Origin: Erodium maritimum | Lineage: Eukaryota; Streptophyta; Magnoliopsida; Geraniales; Geraniaceae | DNA length: 64,000 nucleotides | Reading direction: 5' to 3' | Assembly: GCA_963921825.1 (NCBI GenBank) | Contig: OY997591.1 | Location: 37,593,825-37,657,824 of the forward strand | In this document: positions 47,586 through 59,494 of the stretch, piece by piece | Numbering within the stretch: position 1 is the first letter of the stretch | How the letters are laid out: each line of letters opens with the position of its first letter | The notes under the pieces: model-generated | Told to the model about the DNA's origin: nothing | The model's database searches: none | What the model saw: the letters and a program-made list of their open reading frames with translations, nothing else | Made by a program: the position numbers and the translations under genes

Positions 47586-48296
47586 TGTTAGTCTTAGTGC
47601 CCGTAGTTCAATCCTAAATGTCCAAATGTATATATCATCGTTAGCAATAAAGTTAAAGCGGCTTTATATTACTTATGTGTTGGAGTAATATATCGATGTG
47701 TGCTCTGATCTATGCCCACCATGCGAATAGAATCATAGATCGAGATAGATCACACTCGATGGGTCCCTAGTCAATAAAGCTTCACTAGAAGCGACTAGTA
47801 TGATAGATGGCTCTTTATGGCTTACGTTCTGTTAGTCATTGGAATGGGATTCCGGAGTCTGATCATAGATATCATGTGGGACATGATATTGGACGACCCG
47901 CCCTGAATATGTGCCATATATTAAGTCATGAACATATTCAGTGTCGTAGCTTGTCATGTATCCTTAGACCAAGGAGTCTTTGTGATCGCTATGTAGTCAA
48001 ACACTGAGTTTGACTTGAGCCTAATGTTGTCCGTAACAGGGCTTCCATAACGGCCAGGATTGGCTTGGGGACGAGCTACATGAGTGACACGAAAGGCGGC
48101 TAAGGGATTTATCCCTCATACTGAGGTATGGGAAAGATATCGGTTCTCGGCCACTTGATCGAGAGTGACTGAAAGAATAGCATGGCCATGCACATGATAT
48201 TGGGTATCATATCTTCAATCATCTCACATATCAATGAACGGTGATTGAGAATAATAAGGATGACGACTCTATGCCTTATCTCAATCAGGATATCGG
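47586..48296 (+). repeat. 3' LTR of C1, left piece
   Basis: Starts tgttagtcttagtgcc after a gtgggagat tract. It is interrupted at the TSD atcgg (48292-48296) by C2. Confidence 0.92.
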
Positions 48297-49984
48297 TGTT
48301 AGTCTTAGTGCCCGTAGTTCAATCCTAAATGTCCAAATGTATATATCATCGTTAGCAATAAAATTAAAGCGGCTTTATATTACTTATGTGTTGGAGTAAT
48401 ATATCGATGTGTGCTCTGATCTATGCCCACCATGCGAATAGAACCATAGATCGAGATAGATCACACTCGATGGGTCCCTAGTCAACAAAGCTTCACTAGA
48501 AGCGACTAGTATGAAAGATGGCTTTTTATGGCTTACGTTCTGTTAGTCATTGGAATGGGATTCCGGAGTCTGATCATAGATATCATGTGGGACATGATAT
48601 TGGACGACCCGCCCTGAATATGTGCCATAAATTAAGTCATGAACATATTCAGTGTTGTAGCTTGTCATGTATCCTTAGACCAAGGAGTCTTTGTGATCGC
48701 TATGTAGTCTACAACCTAGTTTGACCTGAGCCTAACGTTGTCCGTAACAGGGCTTCCATAACGGCCAGGATTGGCTTGGGGACGGGCTACATGAGTGACA
48801 CGAAAGACGGCTAAGGGATTTATCCCTCATACTAAGGTATGGGAAAGATATCGGTTCTCGGCCGCTTGATCGAGAGTGACTGGAAGAATAGCATGGCCAT
48901 GCACATGATACTTGGTATCATATCTTCAGTCATCTCACATATCAAGGAACGGTGATTGAGAATAATAAGGATGACGGCTCTATGCCTTATCTCAATCAGG
49001 ATATCGGAGATAAAAGGATAATGACAGGGACGACGGAAAGGTTAGAATTGACAGGGTCGATTCGTTATGTAGTGTCAGGCAATACTAAAGTCTCATTAGT
49101 TGCCACTTAAATAGGATCAAGTAAAATGGGATTTTACGTTGATCTATTGACATGCATAAACCTAAGGGTCACACCGGAGGATGAAACTCATTGACACATT
49201 TATGGAGAATGGCCAAAAGGGAGTTGTCTCGGGACATGACCAAAACTGGGTTTTGGGTCATGTGCCCGTAAGTGAATAGGACTTTACGGATCGAGACAAG
49301 GCTTGGAGTCTTGGGATTGATCGCGTCGGATAATGTTGGACATTTCCGGTATGGAAGGCATGGAGGCGATGAGCGAATCACGGGACCTTGTTGGAAATGG
49401 CCACGGGCCATGTTCCAAGAGGCCCATGAAAGGCCCATGCAACCAAGGCCCATGGAACTAATTAATCAAGTCTTGATTAATTAGTACTAAGTAAGCAAGA
49501 CAAGGATTAAGGTGTTGGTGATTCACCACCTAACCCAATCTTGTCTTGCCATACTTTGTCCTATTTACACCTTACTTGACACCATACTTGTCCCATGCCT
49601 TTAGTTGGACAAGTATGGGTTTTGTTATGTTTAAGTCATCTTTTTTCAACATAACAAACACAAGACAAGAATAGGAAACACATTTTCTCTCCCTCTTCCA
49701 TGGCCATTTCGGGTTTGGCTAGTTTCCACCTCCATGTTTGTGTTCTTGAGTCCTCAAAGAGAAGAACTACGTGGCTTTGATTCCCATGTGGATACGTAGG
49801 CATCTTTGAGACTCAAGCCAATCATTCGTTAACCGGTGTTCTTGTTTTGGTAAGAACTAGTGCTGAATTTTTCTCTTGTGAATCCATTCTTTGTTAGTTG
49901 TTTCATGGTTTTAATTGTCTCTTGGTTTTCATTGATTTTCCGCTGCGAGTTGGTTCATCTCCAACCCTACCTCGAGACCCAACA
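48297..49984 (+). repeat. 5' LTR of C2, 1688 bp
   Basis: Starts tgttagtcttagtgcccg and ends cgagacccaaca (TG...CA). Contains a cluster of three perfect or near-perfect inverted repeats at 49458-49660. Confidence 0.95.
49458..49660 (+). promoter_or_regulatory. Cluster of three hairpin-forming palindromes in the C2 LTR
   Basis: 13-bp arms around one base (ctaattaatcaag / cttgattaattag, 49458-49484). 12-bp arms (ccatacttgtcc 49582-49593 / ggacaagtatgg 49607-49618). 10-bp arms (ttgttatgtt / aacataacaa, about 49622-49657). The cluster is repeated in the 3' LTR from 56224. Related hairpins occur in the R LTR (near 29550 and 29705). Role unknown; promoter, terminator or RNA packaging are all possible. 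Confidence 0.6.
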
Positions 49985-49985
49985 G

Positions 49986-49998
49986 TGGTATCAGAGCC
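49986..49998 (+). other. Primer-binding site of C2
   Basis: tggtatcagagcc one base after the LTR, an intact iMet primer complement. Confidence 0.92.
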
Positions 49999-51540
49999 GT
50001 GCTACCTTCGGGATTCACAAGACGGTGTTCAAAGTTTCGGTTTTGCTTGAAAGTTTCATTTTTGGCATGTTGTTTTGCTAAATTGTTTGATAACATGTTT
50101 TAAATTCTTGTTTATGGATTTAATGCATGTAAAATGAATTTTTGAAAATTATTTCAAATCTGGAAATTTTGAAAAAAGTTTGGTTTTTCGGGTCTCGGGA
50201 GCGGGACTCTCGGGGAGCCGAAACCGGGACCGAACGGGGCTCCGTTGGACGGAGCTAGGCCAAGCATGACCATTGGATGGTTGATATGCCAAGGCTAAAC
50301 CGTTTTGTTAGTTATGACGAGTTTGGAACCTTCATGACGAACTCGAAGATCAAATGTTCAAAAGTTTCATTTTTGAACGGTTTCGATAAACCGAGCATCA
50401 AAAAATTTCGAAACTTGGCTATTAATTAAAACCGGAAAATCACATGATGTTTGATAACATGCTTGTTTGATAACACGATGTGTGATGTGATGTTGGCATG
50501 GTGTACATAATAGCCCCGAGCTCGATTTAATTATTTATCGCTTTTCACGGCCTGCGAGCCATTAGAGTTAGCGTGTAATTATTCTTTCAATGTGTGGTCA
50601 TCGAACCACTTGTTTGTAATATTTATTTATTCCCGACCTGCGAGTCGTGTATTAAATTGTAATTTTTTACTCAAGACGAAGAAAGGGTGAAAAGGTCATT
50701 TGGTGGCTTTTCGAGTGTTGACATCGGCTTGGAGTCGGTGGAGCTCAAGAAGCTAGTGGGAGTTAGTTTAGGGGGATATTATGTGCACATTTATCGCTTT
50801 ATGCTTGGTTTAGTTTATGCATGATTAATTCTATGTGTTTTAGAATTGCATGCTTAACTTTATTTACCGAGCATATCACCTCACATGCAAAGATAAAATT
50901 GGAATTTTAATCCTTGTGTGTGAACCCTTAGAACCGTCATTGCATTGGATGTAGTTGACGGGTTCAAAGGAAGAATTACATTGGATGTAATTTGAGGCAT
51001 CATTGCATTTGGAATGTAGTTGATGTGCTCATCGCATCTAGGATGTGCCAAAGTTTTGAACACAACTGGACAAGTAAAAGCGGGTCATGTCCGATACTTC
51101 CCAATCATCAACACCTTACTACCTCCCCGTCCTATGGGTGTCGTGCGCATTAGCGGAGCATCCATGGGGAAGCGGGGTAGTAGGTTTGGACGACATATGT
51201 GGGTGTCGTGCGCATTAGCGGAGCACCTACATAGTGACGAGCCATAGTTGAAAATTGGTGGACCCGACTACGATTCTCGACCTGAGGTTGAGCTAGGGTA
51301 ACAGATAGGGTAAGTCGTGTACATAAGTACATACCCTAGCCAAGAGTCACATTGGATGTGATTGGATGGAGTCCTACCTACATAGCTCGATTAAGTGGTG
51401 AGCATTAGTTCAGCTTAATCGAGTGAATCAAGGATCTTGGTTTCAGATTCTAAAGGTTTAGAATTGATTGTTGGTGTTTAAGCTTGATCTTCATAAAATT
51501 TATTCAGTTTACTGATTGAATTTTATCTGTTGTAGATCAA
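49999..51540 (+). other. C2 leader (5' UTR)
   Basis: 1.5 kb of untranslated DNA before gag, unusually long for copia. It has gcattagcggagca repeated at 51147 and 51210 and no ORF of note. It presumably carries the packaging signal, since this lineage moves without active enzymes of its own. Confidence 0.7.
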
Positions 51541-52078
51541 ATGGCAAATTCAGTGAACATTAATAGTTTGTCATTAAAAACCATTCTTGACAGGGTCAAG
51601 CTAAATGGGACAAACTATTTGGACTGGTACAGAATTTTGAGGATAGTCCTCAAGTCTGAACGCAAAGAATATGTCCTTGACAAGGCTGTCTCTAAGACCA
51701 TATCAGAGTTACATGAAGTGTCATCAGCTGCTGAGAAGAATATCTCAGGGATCTGGGATCCAAGGATATTCTGATGGTTAACAAGGGAATTGGAAGTGGC
51801 AAGGGCTGGGCCCATGCGCACTTGGCAGGAAAGATGAGACACCTGAGAATGTCTGCTTCTACTGCCAACAGCCTGGTCATTGGAACCGGGATTACAGGAA
51901 GTTCACGGCTGATCTGAAAAAGGGCAGTGGGACTGCGCCTTCATCAAATAGCCTGGATGATCTGAAGAAGGGCAGTAGGACTGCGCCTTCATCAGGAAAC
52001 CTGGATGATCTAAGGAAGGGCGGTGGGATCGTGCCTTCATTCGGTATTAACTCTATAGAGATACATCTCTCTACTTCC
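51541..52078 (+). pseudogene. Copia gag of C2, internally deleted
   Basis: ATG 51541. MANSVNINSLSL, then LNGTNYLDWYRILRIVLK and YVLDKAVSKT, which jumps to SELHEV and stops at 51772-51774 after 77 codons. About 140 bp present in C0 are missing. The downstream frame has the zinc knuckle CFYCQQPGHWNRDY (near 51854), with Tyr in place of the fourth ligand Cys. Three in-frame 16-residue repeats follow (LDDLKKGSGTAPSS type, 51904-52045). The product could not form a normal gag. Confidence 0.88.
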
Positions 52079-53406
52079 AAAGATTCATGGGTATTAGATA
52101 CCATGACTGAATCTCACACATGCACTAATATATGGTGGCTGAAAGTAGGAGAGATTTGGAAAGCACGAAATGGACCTCAGAGTTGTGGCAACTGCTGTAG
52201 GATCCATGAGTCTTGCTTTGCCAAGAGGCCTTGTCTTAGTATTGTATAATGTATATTGCATACCTACTTTTAGTAGGAATATTATATCTGTATCCATGTT
52301 TGACAAGGAAGGATATAATGTTAATATTGGAAATGGAGTTTTCAATGTTCTATGCAATGATATGTTTTATACCAGTACTGACATGGTTGGAGGATTGTAC
52401 ATATTAGATATGGGTAACAATGCCTCAAGTTCTATATATTCCGTTAATACCAAGAGGTCTAAATCCAACGATTTAAACCTAACTCTGTTATGGTACTGTC
52501 ATTTGGGTCGCATAAACAAGAAGCGCCTATCAGCACTTCAGAAGTGCGGGCTTTCAGGTTCATTCGAATTCCATTCGATCGATAGGTGCAAGGTTTGTTT
52601 GATGGGAAAAATGACTGAAGTGCCCTTTATCGATCGCGATGAAAGGGCGGGTGAATTATTGGGGCTGATACACTCGAATGTGTGTAGACCAATAAGTTCA
52701 CTTGCCAGGAGGGGTTTTAGGTACTTTATCACATTTACTGATGATTACAGTAAATATGGTTATGTCTATTCGGTGAGACATAAGTCTGAAACTTTTGATA
52801 AATTCAAAGAGTTTAAGACTATAGTAAAAAACCAGCTCGACAAAGGTATTAAGGCACTTCGATTGGATCGAGGTGGAAAATACTTGATCACAGAGTTATT
52901 AGATCATCTAAAAGAGAATGGGATCCTTTTGGAATGGACTCCTCCTAGGTCACTGTAGTTGAAAGGTGTAGCCAAACGGAGAAATCGGACATTGTTAGAC
53001 AATGGTCTGTTCCATGATTAGTTGGACTGATCTCCCAATCTCTTTTAGGGGTTTTGCTCTAGAGACGACCGCATTCATAGTGAATCGGGCTTCGACGAAT
53101 GGTGTGGAAGGGACACCATTTTAAAAATGGTACGGGATGATGCCCGCTTTGTCCTTCCTAAAGATTTGTGGTTGCGAGGCTTATGTGAAACATTTGGTTT
53201 CGACTAAGCTCGAACCAAGATCTGAGATATGCACCTTCGTGTGGTATCCCAAAGCAACAAGGGGATACTATTTCTACAATCCCAGTGAGAACATGGTGTT
53301 CGTCGCTTGGGGTGGGGTCTTTATGGAAAAGAAGTTTTGTTTCCAAAGACGTCATTGGGAGGACTGTGCATCTCGAAGAAATTCAGGATGGTACAGATCT
53401 GTCTAA
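52079..53406 (+). pseudogene. Copia protease and integrase of C2
   Basis: Protease site reads SWVLDTM (Gly of the DTG triad replaced by Met). An open frame of 262 codons (52170-52958) covers the pre-integrase block LLWYCHLGRINKK (both zinc His changed) and the integrase core. The core has IHSNVCR (catalytic Asp to Asn), FTDDYSKYGYVYS and LDRGGKY (second Asp kept). The frame stops before VAKRRN, where the catalytic Glu is Lys. The C-terminal piece 53137-53406 reads CEAYVKHL and GYYFYNPSENMVFVA. Not catalytic. Confidence 0.88.
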
Positions 53407-53494
53407 ACGAATTGGCAACCCAGTAGAAAGGAGCCAGAGATTGTCGTAGAGTAAGAACCAATTCCTGTTACAATTCCGGAAGGTCCAAGGCGAT

Positions 53495-55048
53495 TTGAAA
53501 GGATCAATCTTCCACCTCCAAGATATGGTATCCGGAGGTGACAATGAAGTCATGGTGGATCACGATGATCCAGCCACCTTTCAGGAAGTCGTGGATGGGC
53601 CCAACTCCGAGTTATGGCTGGGAGCCATGAGGGAGGAAATGCAATCCATGTCGGACAACCGAGTCTGGGAACCGGTTGATCCCATCAATGGTGTGAGGAC
53701 CATCGGATGCAAATGGATCTTCAAGGTGAAGATAGACATGGATGGCAACCCTCTGACCTACAAAGCTCAACTGGTGGCGAAAGGTTATAGGCATGGATTG
53801 ACTATGAGGAAACCTTCTCCTTAGTGGCTATGGTCAAAATCGATCCAAATTCTTCTTGACATAACTGCGTATCATAATTACGAGATATGGCAAGTGGATG
53901 TCAAAACCGCTTTCCTAAATGGAAATTTGACTGAGTATGTTTATATGTCTCGGCCCAAAGGTTTTGACGATCCGAAGAATAAAGGAAAGATTTATAAGTT
54001 GTTGAAATCCATTTATGGATTGAAACGAACTTCTCGGAGTTGGATCCTTCGTTTTGATGAAGCTGTAATTGGATTTGGCTTAATCAAGAACGAGGATGAA
54101 TCTTGCGTTTATAAGAAGGCTAGTGGGAGCAATATTACCTTTCTGGTTCTCATTGAAAACGACATCCCAACCTTGCACGAGACTAAAGCTTGGTTGAGGA
54201 AGTGTTTTTCAATAAAGGACTTAGGTGATGCTTCTCATATCTTAAGGATTAAGATATGTAGAGATCGCACCAAGAGGGTCTTGGATTTAAGTCAGGGAAC
54301 CTATGTGAACAAGGCATTGAGTAGGTTCTTAATGCTCGATTCAAAGAAAGGACTCTTACCCACTAGTCATGGCATTCATCTCAGCAAGACTCAGTGTCCT
54401 AAGACACCTGATGAGCTGAAAAGGATGATGAGAATCCTATGCGCCTGGGGGCAGGATCGATCATATATGCCATGACATGTATGAGAACAGACGTCTCGTA
54501 AGCCTTATGTTGTAACAGTAGACATCATTCTAACCCGGGGGAAAGATGATGCTGAACTAGTCGTCGAAGGATGAGTAGACGCTAGTTTTCCAGGACAAAT
54601 CCAGATGACTTTAGAAGTCAATCAGGATATGTGTTTACGCTGAATGGCAGAGCTTTAGCTGGGAAAGCGTAAAGCAAGATACCATTTCCGAATCTACGAC
54701 AGAGGCCAAGTACATGGATGCTGCAGAGGCAGCTAAGGAGGCTATGTGGATTTGGAAATTCATGGCAGGGCTGGGTGTAATTAAAAACCCATCCAGCCCG
54801 GTGAATCCATCTTGCGACAACACAAGGGCCATTGCGCAAGCTAAAAGCCTAGATCGTATAACAAATCCAAACATGTACTGCGGCGTATCCACCTCATCAG
54901 ATAAATACTGAACTGAGGTGAAGTGAAGATAACCGATATTGCAACAGATGATAACATAGCCAACCCTTTGACTAAGGCAGTGTCACTTCCTGAACATGTT
55001 AGACATGTAAAGTCGATGGGGACATATTGGAGTTTAGATTGGAACTAG
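53495..55048 (+). pseudogene. Copia RT and RNase H of C2, YVDD deleted
   Basis: The first piece (to 53824) reads LWLGAMREEMQSM, CKWIFKVKIDMDGNP and LVAKGYR. It is then frameshifted by a 7-bp deletion found only in C2. The second piece (53894-54475) reads MDVKTAFLNGNL (first catalytic Asp kept), LLKSIYGLKRTSRSW and FLVLIENDIPTL. Here the YVDD box and neighbouring residues are cleanly missing in frame. RNase H (54600-54911) has TEAKYM in place of an EAEY-type block and keeps CDNTRAIAQA. Ends YWSLDWN and a stop at 55046-55048. Confidence 0.9.
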
Positions 55049-55050
55049 GG

Positions 55051-55062
55051 CAAGTGGGAGAT
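55051..55062 (+). other. Polypurine tract of C2
   Basis: caagtgggagat directly before the 3' LTR. Confidence 0.85.
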
Positions 55063-56750
55063 TGTTAGTCTTAGTGCCCGTAGTTCAATCCTAAATGTCC
55101 AAATGTATATATCATCGTTAGCAATAAAATTAAAGCGGCTTTATATTACTTATGTGTTGGAGTAATATATCGATGTGTGCTCTGATCTATGCCCACCATG
55201 CGAATAGAACCATAGATCGAGATAGATCACACTCGATGGGTCCCTAGTCAACAAAGCTTCACTAGAAGCGACTAGTATGAAAGATGGCTTTTTATGGCTT
55301 ACGTTCTGTTAGTCATTGGAATGGGATTCCGGAGTCTGATCATAGATATCATGTGGGACATGATATTGGACGACCCGCCCTGAATATGTGCCATAAATTA
55401 AGTCATGAACATATTCAGTGTTGTAGCTTGTCATGGATCCTTAGACCAAGGAGTCTTTGTGATCGCTATGTAGTCTACAACCTAGTTTGACCTGAGCCTA
55501 ACGTTGTCCGTAACAGGGCTTCCATAACGGCCAGGATTGGCTTGGGGACGGGCTACATGAGTGACACGAAAGACGGCTAAGGGATTTATCCCTCATACTA
55601 AGGTATGGGAAAGATATCGGTTCTCGGCCGCTTGATCGAGAGTGACTGGAAGAATAGCATGGCCATGCACATGATACTTGGTATCATATCTTCAGTCATC
55701 TCACATATCAAGGAACGGTGATTGAGAATAATAAGGATGACGGCTCTATGCCTTATCTCAATCAGGATATCGGAGATAAAAGGATAATGACAGGGACGAC
55801 GGAAAGGTTAGAATTGACAGGGTCGATTCGTTATGTAGTGTCAGGCAATACTAAAGTCTCATTAGTTGCCACTTAAATAGGATCAAGTAAAATGGGATTT
55901 TACGTTGATCTATTGACATGCATAAACCTAAGGGTCACACCGGAGGATGAAACTCATTGACACATTTATGGAGAATGGCCAAAAGGGAGTTGTCTCGGGA
56001 CATGACCAAAACTGGGTTTTGGGTCATGTGCCCGTAAGTGAATAGGACTTTACGGATCGAGACAAGGCTTGGAGTCTTGGGATTGATCGCGTCGGATAAT
56101 GTTGGACATTTCCGGTATGGAAGGCATGGAGGCGATGAGCGAATCACGGGACCTTGTTGGAAATGGCCACGGGCCATGTTCCAAGAGGCCCATGAAAGGC
56201 CCATGCAACCAAGGCCCATGGAACTAATTAATCAAGTCTTGATTAATTAGTACTAAGTAAGCAAGACAAGGATTAAGGTGTTGGTGATTCACCACCTAAC
56301 CCAATCTTGTCTTGCCATACTTTGTCCTATTTACACCTTACTTGACACCATACTTGTCCCATGCCTTTAGTTGGACAAGTATGGGTTTTGTTATGTTTAA
56401 GTCATCTTTTTTCAACATAACAAACACAAGACAAGAATAGGAAACACATTTTCTCTCCCTCTTCCATGGCCATTTCGGGTTTGGCTAGTTTCCACCTCCA
56501 TGTTTGTGTTCTTGAGTCCTCAAAGAGAAGAACTACGTGGCTTTGATTCCCATGTGGATACGTAGGCGTCTTTGAGACTCAAGCCAATCATTCGTTAACC
56601 GGTGTTCTTGTTTTGGTAAGAACTAGTGCTGAATTTTTCTCTTGTGAATCCATTCTTTGTTAGTTGTTTCATGGTTTTAATTGTCTCTTGGTTTTCATTG
56701 ATTTTCCGCTGCGAGTTGGTTCATCTCCAACCCTACCTCGAGACCCAACA
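55063..56750 (+). repeat. 3' LTR of C2, 1688 bp
   Basis: Same length as the 5' LTR with two differences seen by eye. The TSD atcgg and the rest of the C1 LTR follow. Confidence 0.95.
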
Positions 56751-56755
56751 ATCGG

Positions 56756-57731
56756 AGATAGAAGGATAATGACAGGGATGACGGAAAGGTTAGAATCGAC
56801 AGGGTCGATTCGTTATGCAGTGTCAGGCAATACTAAAGTATCGTTAGTTGCCACTTAAATACGATCAAGTAAAATGGGATTTTACGTTGATCTATTGACA
56901 TGCATAAACCTAAGGGTCACACCGGAGGATGAAACTCATTGACACATTTATGAAGAATGGACAAAAGGGAGTTGTCTCGGGACATGACCAAAACTGGGTT
57001 TTGGGTCATGTGCCCGTAAGTGAATAGGACTTTATGGATCGAGACAAGGCTTGGAGTCTTGGGATTGATCGCGTCGGATAATGTTGGACATTTACGGTAT
57101 GGAAGGCTTGGAGGCGATGAGCGAATCACGGGACCTCGTTGGAAATGGCCACGGGCCATATTCTAAGATGCCCATGAAAGGGCCATGCAACCAAGGCCCA
57201 TGGAACTAATTAATCAAGTCTTGATTAATTAGTACTAAGTAAGCAAGACAAGGATTAAGGTGTTGGTGATTCACCACCTAACCCAATCTTGTCTTGCCAA
57301 ACTTTGTCCTATTTACACCTTACTTGTCACCATGCTTGTCCCATGCCTTTAGTTGGACAAGTATGGGGTTTGTTATGTTTAAGTCATCTCTTTTCAACAT
57401 AACAAACACAAGACAAGAATAGGAAACACATTTTCTCTCCCTCTTCCATGGCCATTTCGGGTTTGGCTAGTTTCCACCTCCATTTTTGTGTTCTTTAGTC
57501 CTCAAAGAGAAGAACTACGTGGCTTTGATTCCCATGTGGATACGTAGGCGTCTTGGAGACTCAAGCCAATCATTCGTTAATCGGTGTTCTTGTTTTGGTA
57601 AGAAATAGTGCTGAATTTTTCTCTTGTGAATACATTCTTTGTTAGTTGTTTCATGGTTTAATCGTCTCTTGGTTTTCATTGATTTTCCGCTGCGAGTTGG
57701 TTCATCTCCAACCCTACCTCGAGACCCAACA
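56756..57731 (+). repeat. 3' LTR of C1, right piece
   Basis: Continues the sequence interrupted at 48296 and ends cgagacccaaca. It differs from the C2 LTRs at many more sites than they do from each other, so C1 is clearly older than C2. Confidence 0.92.
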
Positions 57732-57746
57732 TGGCTCTGATGCCAT
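57732..57746 (-). other. Primer-binding site of copia R, reverse strand
   Basis: tggctctgatgccat is the reverse complement of an iMet primer site (one transition from tggtatcagagcca) and adjoins the reverse 5' LTR. It touches the end of the C1 LTR, so nothing of R's leader or gag survives on this side. Confidence 0.82.
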
Positions 57747-59066
57747 TATTGTGTCTCGTTGGAGGGTATGAATACATACCCGCAACGGAAATAACTCGAG
57801 ACCATGTAATGGAAACACTACCAAAGATTATATACACAAGAGCATAAATGAATACAAGTGTTCTTACCAATTGTTCAAGAACACGAGAAAAAAAAGTGAA
57901 CACCAAGTAGAGGATGATCAGTTTGAGTCTCCAAGACACCTATGTATCAACCCCGGGAATCAAAGCCACGTAGTTCTTATATTTGAGGACTCAAGAACGT
58001 AACAAGATGTAGAGAGCAAGTCAAACCCAAAATTGTAGGGAGAGAGGAAGAGAAGTTGTTCTTCTATTTGTGTGTTGTGTCTTATTATGTTGAAAAGATG
58101 ACTCTTAAGTCATCTTATCCAATCAACATAATATAGTAATAGTAAATAGGACAAAAGATGGTGTAAAGTAGCTAGAATTTTGTGGTAAGTTGGTGTATTG
58201 AATCACCAACTACCTAATCTAACTAGTTTTGTTAGAACCATTTAGTTAAGACTTAACTAGTTGGTTCCATGGGCCTTTGGTGGCATGGCCCGCCCATGGA
58301 CCTCGCGGGTGATGTCCCATGGCCATTCCCGATGAGGTCCCGTGATGCGCTCATCGCCTCCACGCCTTCAATCGTGGATATGTCCAACATTATCCGACGC
58401 GATCAATCCCAAGACTCCAAGTCTTGTCTCGATATGTAAAGTGATAACTACTTACGGGTGCATGACCTAAAACCCATTTTTGGTCATGTACCGTGACAAC
58501 TTCCCTCTTGGTAATTCTCCATCAGTGTGTTAATGAGTTTCATCCTCTGGTGTGACCCTTAGGTTTATATGCATGTCAATATATCAACGTAAAATCCTAT
58601 TTTACTCGGTCCTACATAAGTGGAAAGTAACAAGACTTTAGTATTGTCTTACACTGCTTAACGAATCGACATTATCTATTCTAACATTTCTGTCGTCTAT
58701 GTCACTATCGTTTTATCTCTAGATATCCGGATTGAGATAAGGTATATAGTCGTTATCCTTATTATTCTCAATCACTGTACCTTAACTAACAGAACGTAAT
58801 CCATAAACAACCATCTTTCATACCAGTCACTTCTAGTGAAGCTTTGTTGACTAGGGACCCATATAGTGCGATCTATCTCGATCTATGGTTCTATTTGTAT
58901 GGTGGGCATAGATCAGTACACACATTGATATATTATTCGCATGGTTTTATTCATATCGATATATTATTCCAACACATAAGTAATATAAAGTCGCTTTAAT
59001 TTTATTGCTAACGATGATATTTACATTTGGAAATTTACGATTGGACTACGGGCACTAAGACTAACA
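57747..59066 (-). repeat. 5' LTR of copia R
   Basis: Minus strand: starts TGTTAGTCTTAGTGCCCG at 59066 and ends ...GAGACACAATA at 57747. It is 1320 bp, shorter than the 3' LTR by one ~390-bp internal deletion near 58790. TSD gttca follows at 59067-59071. Confidence 0.88.
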
Positions 59067-59071
59067 GTTCA

Positions 59072-59494
59072 CACCTGATTGTCTCCCTATATATATATGT
59101 GTGTGTGTGTGAAATAAAGGAAATTCCTAATATTCTAGAAGGTTTTATACATATAAGGAAATCTAGTTGGACTAGGTAAAATGGAAGCAAAACACCTTCT
59201 TCAAAAATGTTTCCTAATTCTACTTGGATTGGCTTAAGGTAAGATCAACTCCTATAAATATTACACTAGTGTTGCCCGAATTTCATATACCTCTTCGTTG
59301 AAGTTTTTTGCCAACCATAGAGAGAATTTGTGAGTTTTGTTCAAGGCTTCTAGTACGTTGAGTTATGGAGCAACCTTTCTCGTGTAGATACTATTAGAGG
59401 GAGAACACTTGGGCGCCCTACGACTATTTACTAAAAGGTCCCTGTCTCGACTACTTGATCCAAAGTTTCCTATCTCGAGGTAACCTCTATTTAC
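59072..59494 (+). other. LTR-like or promoter-like remnant
   Basis: Contains a TA/TG microsatellite, a TATA-like ctataaata (59251-59259) and CT-rich leader-like DNA, as in the R-U5 part of a plant LTR. No clear ends or primer site. It is interrupted at 59495 by a reverse LINE tail. Confidence 0.35.
59088..59111. repeat. Compound TA/TG microsatellite
   Basis: tatatatata followed by tgtgtgtgtgtgtg. Confidence 0.9.

Larger units (their letters stand above)
48297..56750 (+). mobile_element. Complete but coding-dead copia element C2
   Basis: 8454 bp with two 1688-bp LTRs, a perfect primer site, a purine tract and the TSD atcgg (48292-48296 and 56751-56755). By eye the LTRs differ at only two sites: 48670 versus 55436 and 49802 versus 56568. 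It is therefore the youngest insertion in the window. Its gag and pol nevertheless carry deletions and catalytic-residue changes shared with C1, so it cannot have moved with its own enzymes. Confidence 0.95.
42503..57731 (+). mobile_element. Forward copia element C1, 5' LTR lost, 3' LTR split by C2
   Basis: Internal region 42503-47585 (5083 bp) is nearly collinear with that of C2 (5078 bp). The 3' LTR is in two pieces, 47586-48296 and 56756-57731, that join exactly when C2 and one TSD copy are removed. The primer site is reduced to catgatgagccgtgctac. The right end abuts the primer site of R. Confidence 0.9.
29213..59066 (-). mobile_element. Reverse copia element R, expanded by nested copia elements
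   Basis: A 3' LTR (29213-30862) and a 5' LTR (57747-59066), both in reverse orientation and of the same subfamily, are bounded by the same 5-bp sequence gttca (29208-29212 and 59067-59071). The reverse pol 3' half adjoins the left LTR and a reverse primer site adjoins the right LTR. Everything between is later copia insertions (C0, C1, C2). R's own gag, protease and part of integrase are missing. Confidence 0.85.
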
